From NCBI GenBank assembly GCA_963555705.1, contig OY743183.1, positions 46,117,466 through 46,181,465 on the forward strand: DNA of 64,000 nucleotides, read 5' to 3'. Below, piece by piece: positions 45,121-56,950 of this stretch. Under the pieces are notes generated by a model. That model made no database searches and had not been told where the DNA came from. It saw only the letters and a program-made list of their open reading frames with translations. Source of the stretch: Ligustrum vulgare (lineage: Eukaryota > Streptophyta > Magnoliopsida > Lamiales > Oleaceae). The first letter of the stretch is position 1, and every line of letters begins with the position of its first letter. The translations under genes and the position numbers were made by a program.

Positions 45121-47084
45121 AAATGCGCACCATGGTTAGGTGGCGCTGCCGCGCCTAGGGTATTCAAGTGGTGTTTGGAACATTTTTTACATTTTTATTT
45201 GATCAGACTATAAACTTTTTGTATAATACTTTTGTTTGTACTTTTATTGTTGAGTTTTAAGTTAATTATTACTAAAATACTTATGAGTTTTCAATGTATT
45301 CTAATATGGGTGGGAACCTAGTTCACCTCAAGTCCTAAAACTTACAGGAATGACCTCGCATATGTGAATGGCACCTACTTTCTATAATTGTCTACCAGTT
45401 CGTTCTGGTGTTATATTTTATGATGTCCATTGTATTTATATTTTGGGATGGGGTTTAGAAAATGGAAATAAAACATATTTTAGAAAACCTATACGACCTT
45501 TAAAAGTAGCTTAAATGGAGAAGCATTTTTAGACGTTTCTATCCTCACATTTTTTTATAATCTCATATTTACCATTGATGTTAATATTAATCAATAATTA
45601 TTTTTTTAATTTTTTCAAAAATGTCCTTAATTTCAATATATTTACAATCTAAATTTTTTACTTTCTCGTAAAAGTCTTTCAAATAAAGCTGAAAACTTTC
45701 AATTTTCATTTTTTATTTTCCATTGATTTATTTCAAATTATTATTTACACTCACTAAATACAAATACAATTATATTAATTCACTGCCATAAAGGAAATAA
45801 TGAAAAAAAATCGATTATAATTTTTCATGAAACTGAAATTCACCTTCTTAATTAAATAATAATATATTATCTTCATTAAGGAAGTTGTGAGAAATATGAA
45901 TAATATATTTAATATTGTATTATTTTTTTCATTTGTCAACGATGTCATTAATTCAATTAGAATATCTACTACCCTCACTCTATAACCCACACCACATACA
46001 TTATAACATTCAATCTATCTAGCATATTTACATAGTTACATATAATTTTTAATTACTAATTTTCATTAACATATTTATAACTTTAAGAACCCTTAATATT
46101 CATGTATTTTTTTTTACACTAAAATGAATTCAATACAATCTATATTGTAACCCAATATAGCACATTATAAATTCAAAAGGGAACGTCTAACCTCATATTT
46201 GTTGAACTTTTTTTTTTTGAATCATCATTTCTCTCAAGTTTGATTTTCAATAAATTGAATGATTTTTTCCGCAAATAAAAGTATCAACCATACGTTGTTA
46301 CGAAATTTAATCGCATATGATAAAGATTGAAGTATAAAAAATTTCAATATCTGTAAAGGTTCCATCGAAACCTATATGTACCAATGGAAGTTTTAAAACT
46401 TATTTTGAGTTTTTAATTAATGAAGATATGATATATCTAATTATATTTCTCTATCTTTATTTTAATAATTTTTCAATATTAAACTAATATGTTGCCTTTT
46501 ATGGTACTTACAGGGTACCAGATTCTTACTACACTACTTAGGGACAGAATTTAAAATTTTACTCACACGCTTCGAAAGTGATAAATATATCGAATTTATC
46601 ATGAAAAAATCAGATTAATAGTTAAATGTGCATGATGAAATTGAAATCAACTCCACGACAAATAACAAAATTGAAGAGATTGAAGATGACATCTCACTGA
46701 AATTATCAAATTTATGCATTTTTAAATTTTCACAAGTCTCAAACTCTGTTATGAAGGAAAAAATACTTCATATTAAGTTTTCATAGACAATTTTTTATTC
46801 TTTTAATATATTTCAAATATTATATAAATAAAATCTATAATTTTTTTCCAAATATTTCGATCTTTTCTTGACGTAAAGCTCATATTTGCTTAAATCAAAT
46901 AAGTGAATCAAGTCAAGGTATTGATTGAGATAGTACAATATGATCTCAGAAACTTTGTTCAAATGTTAAAAATTATTAGATTTCCTTAGTTCAATTTGTC
47001 TTACATGTTTGACTAATTCTCTTAAGAAAAATCTCGAAATTTTTGCCATATATGATTTTTAAAAATTATTTTATATGGATCATT
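45121..47084. other. Long AT-rich region, no gene seen
   Basis: ORFs are few and AT-driven. The region may include the body of the Helitron-like element ending at 47113, but no 5' end was established. Confidence 0.35.
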
Positions 47085-47113
47085 TAACGTGCAAAGCACG
47101 TTTGGACAACTGA
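47085..47113 (+). mobile_element. Helitron-like 3' terminus
   Basis: The hairpin ACGTGCAAAGCACGT (47088-47102) is followed after 7 bp by CTGA and then T. A stem-loop about 10 bp before CTRR at an A/T junction is the standard 3' end of Helitrons. Confidence 0.55.
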
Positions 47114-47293
47114 TAATATAAAAAGTCGTAAAATCCATGATAGTCACAAATCTGTTTTATTTACACATGTTCCATTTCGGGAATAAAGAAGAAATCAATA
47201 ACTCCCAAATTAGAAAAATTGCCCAATTTCTTCGTATTAAATCAAGAATCATAAGCACAAGCTTACAGAATAGCATGACATGCAAATACTCAC

Positions 47294-47401
47294 CTTTAGG
47301 ATACTGGACAAGTGCATCAAGTTGAGGCCGAAAGTGCGATCCTAGAACAAGATCTAGAAGTACAAAAATGCTTTCGATGTTTATGCTCTTTTGTTTCTCC
47401 T
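47294..47401 (-). pseudogene. Isolated DCN1-like exon with intact splice sites
   Basis: On the minus strand a 108-bp open exon lies between TTCTCCTAG and GTGAGT. It encodes EEKQKSINIESIFVLLDLV followed by LGSHFRPQLDALVQY, the central part of the potentiating-neddylation domain of DCN1-like proteins, which help NEDD8 attach to cullins. Neither the preceding nor the following exon (expected near a VINMDQW motif) is visible within several hundred bases. The Copia element at 47598 sits in its upstream intron. It may be an exon of a gene with very large introns running out of view, or a stranded fragment. Confidence 0.65.
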
Positions 47402-47597
47402 CTAGGAGAACATGCAACACAAATGAGTAAGTTAAGCATAAGTGACAAGAAGTTTCAAACATAGACTTTGCAATTTGACATTGATAAGCATACCAGTCAA
47501 GCAATATCTAAAATCATAGGAGTAAAATTTTACGAAGTTTGATGTCCTTCTAACATGTAGACCAAAAAAAGATGGGAGATTAAATAAAAGAAGTATG

Positions 47598-48174
47598 TGT
47601 AAGAGCAATTGGACCAGATTTTGGAGTAGCCCAAAATTCCAGAAGCCCAGCCGGAAAAAGAAGTCCAAAATGAAGCTTGCTGAATTGATTACAAAGCCCA
47701 AGCTGAAGCCCAACTACAATTCGGATCACTGTCCCAAAACTATCACCGCCGTTTCTTTCTTAACCATTAGATCATTATGGTTAAATCAGAGCCGTCTGAT
47801 TGATGATAAGGGTGCTACTCCCCAGAAGACGCCTCATTCTGTTCCGTATTCCAGACGCTTCTTTTCCGAGTCTGTGTGTTCTTCGTGGTTCTCTTCCATA
47901 AATTCTTCTTCTCGCATGTTACTTCATGGTAAAACTTCTGATTTTGTGTGTGTAATCAGGAGTATTCTTTGTGGTTCATTTACAGTCACAATCTGTAATT
48001 CTTTGTGGTATAATTTTGTACGAGATTTGGGTATTTGAGAAGTTTTATTTAGATCTGTAAAATCGTTCTAATTCTTGTATTTTTCTCTTGATCAATAAAG
48101 TTTTCAGAGGTTTTATGTTTAGATCTATTCTTTGTGGTTACCGTGTGGTGATTCTAAGTCTTTAAATCGTAACA
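47598..48174 (+). repeat. 5' LTR of Copia element
   Basis: It begins TGTAAGAGCAATTGG and ends AATCGTAACA. The R region has AATAAAG near 48095. CTTTGTGG words occur near 47967, 48004 and 48130. Confidence 0.92.
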
Positions 48175-49110
48175 GTGGTATCAGAGCCTTAGGGTTCTTG
48201 TGATTTACACTGATTTACGACTCAGAATTTATAGATCTAGAGTCTGTGTAGGTGGATCTGATTTTTTACTGGAAGATTCTTTGTGGTTTCTCAAAAACGT
48301 TTTTTAGGGTTTTCTTTTTGTGTGGTCTCTTTAAGAAACCTTTGATTTCTTCAAGTATTTTGTTGAAAACCCATAATTAAACGTTTTTTATTTCTGAAAA
48401 ACTTTGTGAAATTTTTCAAATCTGAAGGATTTATTTTTTAATTCCTTTTTTGTAATCTTTGTGGTGTTTTACGTTGTGGAAAATTTCTTGAAACCCTAGT
48501 CAAAATAAAGGGTTTTAGATTGTACTGGTGTCTAGATCTTCTGACTTCTGAGTCAAAATTATGTGATCCCAAGAACTCAGTATATCTTCTATAGTATACT
48601 GAAAATTCTTAGTGGGGATCAGACATTATTTTGGTGGCTAAACTTCGTGGATTCTGAATAAGCTTTGTGATATTGATACTTGGTGGCACTGAATCTGTGT
48701 GGCATTATACCTTTGTGGAACTGCAATAACTCTATTCCTGCAAAAGGTGATATCTTTACATATTGCGCTTTTACTATTATCATTTGTTTTTCAAATTCTC
48801 TGTTCTCTCCAAAATCTCTCCATCTTTGAAGCCTATTCTTGGACCTCTTTACTTTCCTTTGTTCAGAATTTCTTGAAAATCCGGGAATCTGAGGGAGTTT
48901 TGAGCTGACCCAAATTAGGTTGAGGGATATACTGGAAGAACAATTTTTCAGTACTCAATTCTTTGTGGTTTCTTGTTTAGTGTAATTACTCTTAGTGGAA
49001 CGTGATCACCTTGATTGCTATACTGCTTAGTGATTTAATATTGAGATTATGGAAAATATTATAATTTTTTACTTTGTGGGTTAGCCTCTGATTACTTGAG
49101 ACACTTTGTG
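47966..49110 (+). repeat. Dispersed CTTTGTGG words in LTR and leader
   Basis: At least eight exact CTTTGTGG words and about as many one-base variants (CTTCGTGG, CTTAGTGG, CTTTGTGA) occur between the LTR R/U5 and the gag start. Spacing is irregular. The 3' LTR carries further copies. Confidence 0.75.
48176..48187 (+). other. Primer binding site, initiator Met tRNA type
   Basis: TGGTATCAGAGC, one base after the LTR, is the standard Copia primer site. Confidence 0.92.
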
Positions 49111-49217
49111 AACGTGTGTTACTTTCCTCCATTTCTATTTGACTGTTAATATCTTGAAGTAATAAGGCTTAAATTCTTTGAAAAATTCTTTCACAAAATA
49201 TTTTGGTCATTACTTTA

Positions 49218-52200
49218 ATGGCTACTATAAAAGTAGATGTTGAAATCTAGAATGACAAATGAGATTTTAATCTCTGGAGTCAAAAAAAATGAAAGCCCTA
49301 TTATTTCAAATGAAATGTGCTAAAGCAATTGATTAATCTTGGCCAGTTAATTTAGCTCAAGATAGACAAACTGAAATGGATGAAACTTCCTGGAGTACTA
49401 TATTTCTTCACCTATCTGATAATGTCATTAGACAACTAGGTAAGACTAAAACTGCAATGGAACTCTGGGGTAGATTGGAGGAAGTATATGACACAGTCTC
49501 TTTGCCCGATAAATGTTTTCTTTGGAAACAAACTTTTCTTTCAGATTTGATCCCTCCAAAGATGTTGATGATAATATGAGTAGGTTTAATAAGATCACAC
49601 AAAGCTTACTGAACTTTGATGAAAAATTGACTGATGAACAGAAAGTTGTTTGCCTTTTAAATGTTATGGGTGATAAATTTAAGGATCTTAGAAATGCCTT
49701 AGAATAGGGTGGGCAGAAATTAACTACTGAAATAGTTTACACATCCCTTTAGAATAAGGAACTGGAATTTAGGAACAATCATAAAGAAGCCTATAATGTT
49801 ATAGGAACTTCAAATAAAAAGAATTCCTTTAGGGATAATAAGCCAGTGAACAATTTCAACAAAAGTTGGAATGCTCCTAACAATAGCAGGAATTGGAAGA
49901 ACACAAATAGAAAACCTGTTAGAGGTAACTTTCAAAAGAAAGACAACTTTTATAAGCCTAATGATAATTCCTTTAGAAGTTAGAACAACTTTAGAAGTTC
50001 AGAAAACTTTAGAAACTAAAATAATTTCAGAGGCCAAGATAATTCTGGGGGTCAAGATGGTGTTCTCAGACCTAAACTATGCAACTACTGTGGCAAACCT
50101 AGACATCGTGTGAAAGATTGTTTTAAGAAATAAAATGAAACAGGAAACAGTAACCAAACAGAGGCTGTAACTCATGATAATAATGGTGTTGTCTATGTCA
50201 CTATTGGAAATTATACCAAGCATGATTGGATACTTGATTCTGGTTGTACTTTTCATATGTGCCCTGAAAGGGATTTATTTGCTAGTTTCAGTAATGATTC
50301 TTATGGTTCAGTAAAACTAGGAAATAATCTGACTTGTGATATTAAAGGCACAGGTAAAGTCTTGTTGAAACTTGAAAATAACAAGACACTTGTTTTAAAT
50401 CATACAAGATATGTGCCTAATCTGAAAAGAAATTTGATTTCACTTGGTGTACTTGATTCTGAACTTTATGATATTAGACTGCATAAAAGTTACCTTAGTA
50501 TTTTTAAAAGTAATTATTTACTTTACTGTACTCCCAAAATAAATGGGATTTATGTTTTGAAATCATATCATTTCTGTGTCAATTCTTTTAATATAGTTTC
50601 TAAAAATGATTAAACAGTTTTGTGGCATAAAAGACTAGGACACTTAGGTGAAAAAGGTCTTAAATTATTTGAAAATAAGGTGTTTTTCTTAAAGATATTT
50701 TACATAAACTTGATTTCTGTGAAGAGTGTGTTTTGAGAAAACTATAAAAAAATTCCTTTGGTAAAGGCATTCACAAGTCTAATAATATATTTGAATATTT
50801 GCATGCTGATCTGTGGGGTCCTACCCCAGTCAACTCTGTTTCTGGATTTAAATATTTCCTGCTTATAGTTGATGACTATTCTAGGAAAACTTGGGTTCAT
50901 TTGCTAAAGTCTAAAGATGCTACTGTCTGGGTGTTTAAAAACTGGATTACTTTAATTCAAAACTTGAAAGATAGGAAGGTCAAAGTAATTAGGATTGACA
51001 ATGACCTAGAATTTTGTAATCAAGACTTTGATTCCTTCTGTAGTAATATAGGTATCCTTAGACAAAGGACTGTTACCTATAGTCCATAGCAAAATGGGGT
51101 TGCTGAAAGGATGAATATGACACTTTTGGAAATAATTAGGTGTCATTTACTTGATTCAAACTTGCCAAAGTTTTTTTTTGGTGAAGCAGTGAAAACTGCT
51201 TCATATCTAATCAACATTTCTCCCTGTAGTGCTATTGATTTTCAATTACCTGATTAGATTTGGAATAATTCTCTTCCTGATTTTTCAAAATTGAAAGTTT
51301 TTGGATGTGCAGCCTACTCACACCAAACTGAAACCAAACTTGACTATAGATCTTTAAAATGTGTTTTTTTTTGGGCTATGGAGAGGGAGTCAAGGGTTAT
51401 AGATTATGGGTGAAAGAACAGGGAGGTTACAGGGTTATTATAAGTAGGTCTATTATCTTTAATGAAGATTATTTCCCCTATAAAGATATATATTTGGAAG
51501 ATCCTCTTAGTGAAAATGATTTCCTCCTTTTTTGGCTGAGTGCAGACCATTTGAATGATGATAATGATCTGCCTAATACTTAGTTTCAGGTGGAGCAGCC
51601 CCTAAATTCTGGTAATAACAGTCTTGAACCTGAATCATCAAGTTCTGTTCCAAATACTGAAACAAAAGCTGAAACAGAAATAGAACCTTATCTTGATACT
51701 TATCAACTTGCTAGGGATAGAACTAGATGAGAGATTAGACCTCCTATTAGATTTGAAGATCCTAGTTTTGTGTCTGCATTTAAATATTCTGAACCTTTAC
51801 AGAATGAACTAGAATCATTTGAAGAAGCTATTTCTTCAACTGATTCTAAACTTTGGCTTGCAGCAATGCAAGAAGAAATGGATTCTCTTATTAAAAATGG
51901 TACTTGGATTTTAGTTGAAAAGCCTGTTAATAAAAAGATAATTGACTGCAAATGAATTTACAAAATAAAAGAAAGTGAATCTAAAGATGTGAAACCTAGG
52001 TACAAAGCTAGGCTTGTTGCAAAAGGTTTTTCACAAAAGAAGGGAATGATTATAATGAAATTTTTTCTCCAGTTGTTAAGTTTACTTCAATCAAAATTTT
52101 GTTTGCTTTAGTTGCTCAATTTAATTTAGAATTAGAACAAATGGATTTTAAAACTGCATTTCTTTATGGTTATTTAGATGAAACCATTTATATGAATCAA

Positions 52201-53373
52201 CCTAAAGGTTTAGAAAAGACAGGAAAAATAGACTTAGTATGTTTGCTGAAAAAATCTCTTTATGGTTTAAAACAAGCCCCAAGGCAATGGTATAAAAGAT
52301 TTGACTCTTATATACAAAGCCTTAATTTCAAAAAGAGCCAATATGATTCATGTTTTTATTTTAAGTTTGGTGAAACTGATTCTATGTATCTTTTGCTATA
52401 TGTTGATGATATGCTTATTGCTGGCCCAAACATGCATGACATTGATCTGCTTAAGCATAAGTTACAATCTGAATTTGAAATGAAAGATTTAGGACATGCT
52501 AAAAGAATTCTTGGAATGGATATTTGTAGAGATAAGAATTCTGGAAACTTATTTTTAAATCAAAAACATTATATTGAAAAAGTTTTGAAAAGATTTAGTT
52601 TATTTGATGCAAAACCTGTTTCATTGCCTTTTCCTGCACATTTTAAATTGTCTGTTGAACATTCACCTAAATCTGATGAAGAAATATTTAGAATGGAAAA
52701 TGTACCTTATTCAAATGCTATAGGATCTGTAATGTATCTTATGGTCTAGACCAGACCTGATATAGCCTTTGCTGTCAGTGTGTTAAGCAGATTTATGAGT
52801 AACCCTGGCGAGTTACATTGGGAAAGCCTTGAAATCTTTGTTAAAGTATCTTAAAGGATCTGCAGGACTTAGTTTAGTTTTTTCTAAAACCAAAACTGAT
52901 TTTAAATTAAAAGGGTTTGTTGATTCTGACTTTGCTGGGAACATTGATAATAAGAAACAACTTCTGGATATTTCTTTACTTTAAACTGTTCCTGTATTAG
53001 TTGGAAATCTCAGTTGCAAAAACTTGTTGTTTTATCTTCAACTGAGGCAGAATATATATCTGCCATAGATGCTGTTAAAGAATGTATTTGGTTAAAAGGT
53101 CTACCGTCTGAAATTGGCTGCATTAACAATTTTGAAACTGAAAATTGTACTGATAGTCTTAGTGCTTTACATCTTTGCAAAAATCCTATTTTTCATAATA
53201 GAACAAAACATATAGATGTAAATTTTCATTTTATCAGAGATATTACTGAGAAAGGGATTGTAAAACTTTTTAAAATACCAACCCAGCTAAATCATACAGA
53301 TGTTAGAACAAAAATTATTCCTATAAATAAATTTAAAGATGCTTTAAAGTTTCTAAATTTGTTAGAATTTTGA
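49218..53373 (+). pseudogene. Copia gag-pol
   Basis: From ATG 49218 the order is gag with a CNYCGKPRHRVKDC zinc knuckle (about 50081-50122), protease with DSGCTFH (about 50237), the GAG pre-integrase LWHKRLGHL (about 50621), integrase with LHADLWGP, RIDNDLEF and QNGVAERMN as the three acidic positions, RT with the YVDDML site (about 52399), and RNase H with SSTEAEYI (about 53036), ending at TGA 53371. Order protease-integrase-RT-RNase H proves Copia. More than a dozen stops and several frameshifts are present. Many stops are TAG or TGA where CAG, CGA or TGG is expected. The lineage within Copia is not decided. Confidence 0.9.
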
Positions 53374-53412
53374 TACTGCTTAATTCTGGTTTGCAGACAC
53401 TGCTGATCCAAT

Positions 53413-53424
53413 TGAGGTGGAGAT
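53413..53424 (+). other. Polypurine tract of Copia element
   Basis: TGAGGTGGAGAT directly precedes the TGTAGG start of the 3' LTR. Confidence 0.8.
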
Positions 53425-54014
53425 TGTAGGAGCAATTGGACCAGATTTTGGAGCAGCCCAAAATTCCAGAAGCCCAACTAGAAAAAGAAGTCCAAAATGA
53501 AGATTGCTGAATTGATTACAAAGCCCAAGCTGAAGCCCAACTACAATCTGAATCACTGGCCCAAAACTATCACCGCCTTTTCTTTCTTAACCATTGGATC
53601 ATTATGGTTAAATCTGATCTGTCTGATTGATGATAAGGGTGCTACTCCCTAGAAGATGCATCATTCTGTTTCTTATTCTAGACGCTTCTTTTCTCTGAGT
53701 CTGTGTGTTCTTCGTGGTTCTTTTGTGGTTCTCTTACAGAAATCCTTCTTCTCGCATGTTACTTTGTGGCTAAACTTCTGATTCCGTGTGTATAATCAGG
53801 AGTATTCTTTGTGGTTCATTTACAGTCACAATCTGTAATTCTTTGTGGTATAATTTTGTGCGAGATTTGAGTATTTGAAAAGTTTTATTTAGATCTATAA
53901 AACCATTACAATTCTTATATTTTTCTCTTGATTAATAAAGTTTTCTCAGGTTTTATGTTTAGATCTATTCTTTGTGGTTATTGTATGATGATTCTAAGCC
54001 TTTAAATCATAACA
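53425..54014 (+). repeat. 3' LTR of Copia element
   Basis: It begins TGTAGGAGCAATTGG and ends AATCATAACA. It is 13 bp longer than the 5' LTR, partly because of an extra TTTGTGGTTCT unit near 53722. AATAAAG lies near 53935. Confidence 0.92.
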
Positions 54015-54208
54015 GTATGCAATTCCAACCTCATATAAATATTGTGACAGAGCAGCTCCACATCAATGGAAGTCATGATATCTTAAAAGTAGAATTACGA
54101 TAAACCAAGAAACATGTATCTCTTTTTCAAATTTAGGAAGGGCTTCTTTAATTTTACTATTGTCTCAGCTTGCGATACTTAAAGTACTTTTCCCCATCAA
54201 TAATTCTA

Positions 54209-54364
54209 GGGAGACATTTTTGGGGACATTTTTAAGTGACATTGTGACATGTTGCACATTTATTGGGTGGTGAAAAAGTAAGTGGTGAGATAGTTATTTT
54301 CACCACCCAATGAATGTGTGACATATTACAATGTTACTTAAAAAAGTCCTCAAAGAATGTCTCC
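54209..54364. mobile_element. Foldback MITE, nearly full-length inverted repeat
   Basis: Both arms of about 65 bp start GGAGACATT, pass through AAGTRACATTGTRAYATG and reach ATTGGGTGGTGAAAA before a loop of about 25 bp. The RNA would form one long hairpin. The target duplication is unclear. Confidence 0.85.
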
Positions 54365-54905
54365 ATATAATTACTTTTCGCCATTCGTCCTAAAAAACTT
54401 TTTATATAGGATGAGTGGTAGTACTTCCATAATTGTAAAACATTGTCTTTTGTCTGAAGCAAACAAAATTAACACTAATAATTAGTTTTCTGGCAAAAGG
54501 AAGACACTATTGACTACAGAAATACAATAAGCCAATTTATGTAAAAGGACAACGTTTTATTCTTCAAACTTAACGATAATGAGATTTTGCAATATACAAA
54601 AGCCACCACAATTCCCACTATAAAACATTTTATTGCCCTAGATGAGAAGCCTGAAGTGTGATAATTCACTTGGCAACATTGACAGTCAGTACAACAAAGT
54701 TGACCTTTTATGGCGTATACTGCACGCCGTGAATACAGGTTTATAGTGTGCATCGTTGCACACCGTAAATGAATTCACGAGTATTTACGTCATTCAATGT
54801 TGCACGCGTAAATTATTATTTGATTTTTTTTTAAAATTTATTTATTTCATTACATACTTATGTTGAGTGGACCTCCAGCGCCACAATATCAATAGATCCA
54901 TTACA
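54365..54905. other. Unassigned stretch with short direct repeat
   Basis: No gene is supported. ACTTATGTTGAGTGG plus a CCTCCA tail at 54856-54879 recurs at 55941-55964 on the other side of the MULE at 54915. Confidence 0.45.
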
Positions 54906-54914
54906 TACATGAAA

Positions 54915-55894
54915 GGGTTAATTACACTGGTTACTTTAAAAAAGTAATCAAACTGCTCTTTACTCCACACAAATATTATTCTGAAAAATACAGTGCTCTT
55001 CTCCTTCTTCTTCCCAAAGTGACACCAACTCCCCACCGCCAACACCGGACCACCACGACCACGACCACGACCACCCGCATCAACACCATCGAAGCATCAC
55101 CACATACCACACCATCAACCACTAAAACTGGTCTTCGCTCACTGTCTTCTTCCCCGATTCCAAAGTGGCACTGGTCTTCTTCCCCGACTTCACTGGCCTT
55201 CTTCCCAGCCGCACTGGTCTTCTTCCCCGCCACACTAGTTTTCTGTCTTCTTCCTCGATTCATAAATTGATGTTGTTGCTTCCAAGCAATGAATTACATG
55301 ATGCCTCTCAGTTTCTGAACAAATGGGGCATAAAATTTCAGAGACTTGGTGGTGGCGAGGAAAGGCTTGGGATTGTTGGAAGTGGTGTTGCGGTTCTGGA
55401 AAAATGGTGAAAAAATAGTGCACAAAAACTGTGATTATTTCTGTTAGGGATCTGTGAAAATATTTCGAGACTTGCTGTTATTTACAGATCTGGAGACTGG
55501 AGTGAGGGAGAAGAAACGGTGGCACGGCTGGAGGCGATGTCCTCTGTTGGTGATACGGCGGAGATCGGAGGAGAAGAAACGGTAGTGATGGATCCATCGA
55601 TTATCAACATCTGATTGCATCTCTAAGGCAAAGTAGCATAAAGAAATTGTAAAGTTTCAAGATGTGATACTACAATTTCGCCCAAGTATCATAAAATTTT
55701 GATAAAGTTTTATATTATGATACAAAAAATTTGACAGCATCACAAGTATCATAATATACTTTTACAGTAATACAGCATGATACTTCACGAAAACAGTATT
55801 TTTCAGTAAAAAAAATGCAGTATTTTCTATAATACTTCAGAATTAAGTAAGTTTCAATTATGATACTAAATGTTGGGTATTTGTGCAAACGCCC
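54915..55894 (-). mobile_element. Non-autonomous MULE-type element, family T copy 2, 9-bp duplication
   Basis: TACATGAAA at 54906-54914 and 55895-55903 flanks a 980-bp element. It aligns in inverted orientation with the element at 12806-13617 at both ends: GTATCATAATTGAAACTTAC on the right, read in reverse, and GGGTTAATTACACTGG on the left. The interior has ACCACGACC-type repeats and TGATACT words. No transposase is present. Confidence 0.85.
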
Positions 55895-55979
55895 CTACAT
55901 GAAATTTTATTAGAGAATGAAATAGGCAAAGGGAAAACAAACTTATGTTGAGTGGGCCTCCAACATTTTATTTGTTTAA

Positions 55980-56870
55980 GTGGAAATTATACTCACCCCT
56001 ACTTTTAAAGATTCAAATTCATAAATGAGATCAAACATATATTACTTCAAAATTCAGGTTGTAATTAAAAAATAATTAATTAATAAATTAGAATAATAAA
56101 ATAAAATTAATATTTAATCCTATTTTAATCCTACACCACTCTACACCATTTCAACCCTAATTATATTCTCCCTAATCTCTGCACTCAATACACTCTCTCT
56201 CAAATGGGCCTCCTCTCTCAAATAGTTCAACAGAACAAGCGACGCTTCCTCCCCCACGGCTGCTGCCAGACTCCGCCACTGCTTCCACTTCTCCGGCAAG
56301 ACATCCACTGACATCCTCGAGGCAACAACGACGTCCTTGCATCCATGAAGTAGCGGCATCACTGCTTTAGATCGGTTGTTGTAAATACATAGGTGGCTGG
56401 TGGTGGCGCCTGGTGTGGTGGTACCTGTGCATAGGTCACAACGTCGTCACATGGTGGCTATGAAGGGTGATGTGGTTGTTTTTTTGTTTTTGTGTTTGTG
56501 ATTGTTTTTTTAGTGTAGTTGTGGTGGTGGTGAAGGTGTAGGTGTAGGTGGTGAAGGTTGTAGTGATGGTGAAGGTGATGGTGATTGTGGTGGTGGTGGT
56601 GGCCGCTGGTGATGCAAATGCAGTAGTTGACGATGAAAATCCTTTAGTTCCATCACTAAGCATTTCCAATGCTAGGAAAGGCTTAGGTACGATTTTTGGA
56701 AGAAGACGGTGAATGTCCATCGATTGGGCAAGAAGTCGAGGAATGAGATGCTGAAATGGAAGATGAACTGACTAGGGGTTGCTAAAAGGAGATGCCTATT
56801 CAAATTATGTGACTTGAGAACAGTAATTGATAATTGTTTGGAGGACCTTGCTATACTTACTAACAAACTG
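55980..56870 (+). mobile_element. MULE-type element, family G copy, right end unclear
   Basis: The left end GTGGAAATTATACTCACCCC and the next 120 bp match the complete element at 42397. A pyrimidine-rich part is followed by GGT/GTG-rich sequence (56390-56620). The right terminus is missing or diverged, and the viral insert begins close by. Confidence 0.6.
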
Positions 56871-56950
56871 TACTAACAGTTGTACTAAGGGCTAAAAGAC
56901 AAAAATTTTGAATGTAAAATTATTATGTTATCCTTTTAGTTATAATTCCT

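Larger units (their letters stand above)
47598..54014 (+). mobile_element. Full-length Copia retrotransposon with GTATG duplication
   Basis: Two LTRs (47598-48174 and 53425-54014) enclose a primer binding site, a long leader, gag-pol and a polypurine tract. GTATG at 47593-47597 and 54015-54019 is the target duplication. The LTRs differ at many positions and in length (577 and 590 bp), and the coding region has many stops, so the insertion is old and inactive. It inserted into sequence that upstream contains the DCN1-like exon. Confidence 0.95.

Noticed and set aside
55019..55270. Thr-rich ORF with TTTTTTTT run
   Set aside because: It comes from the ACC repeats of family T MULE copy 2.
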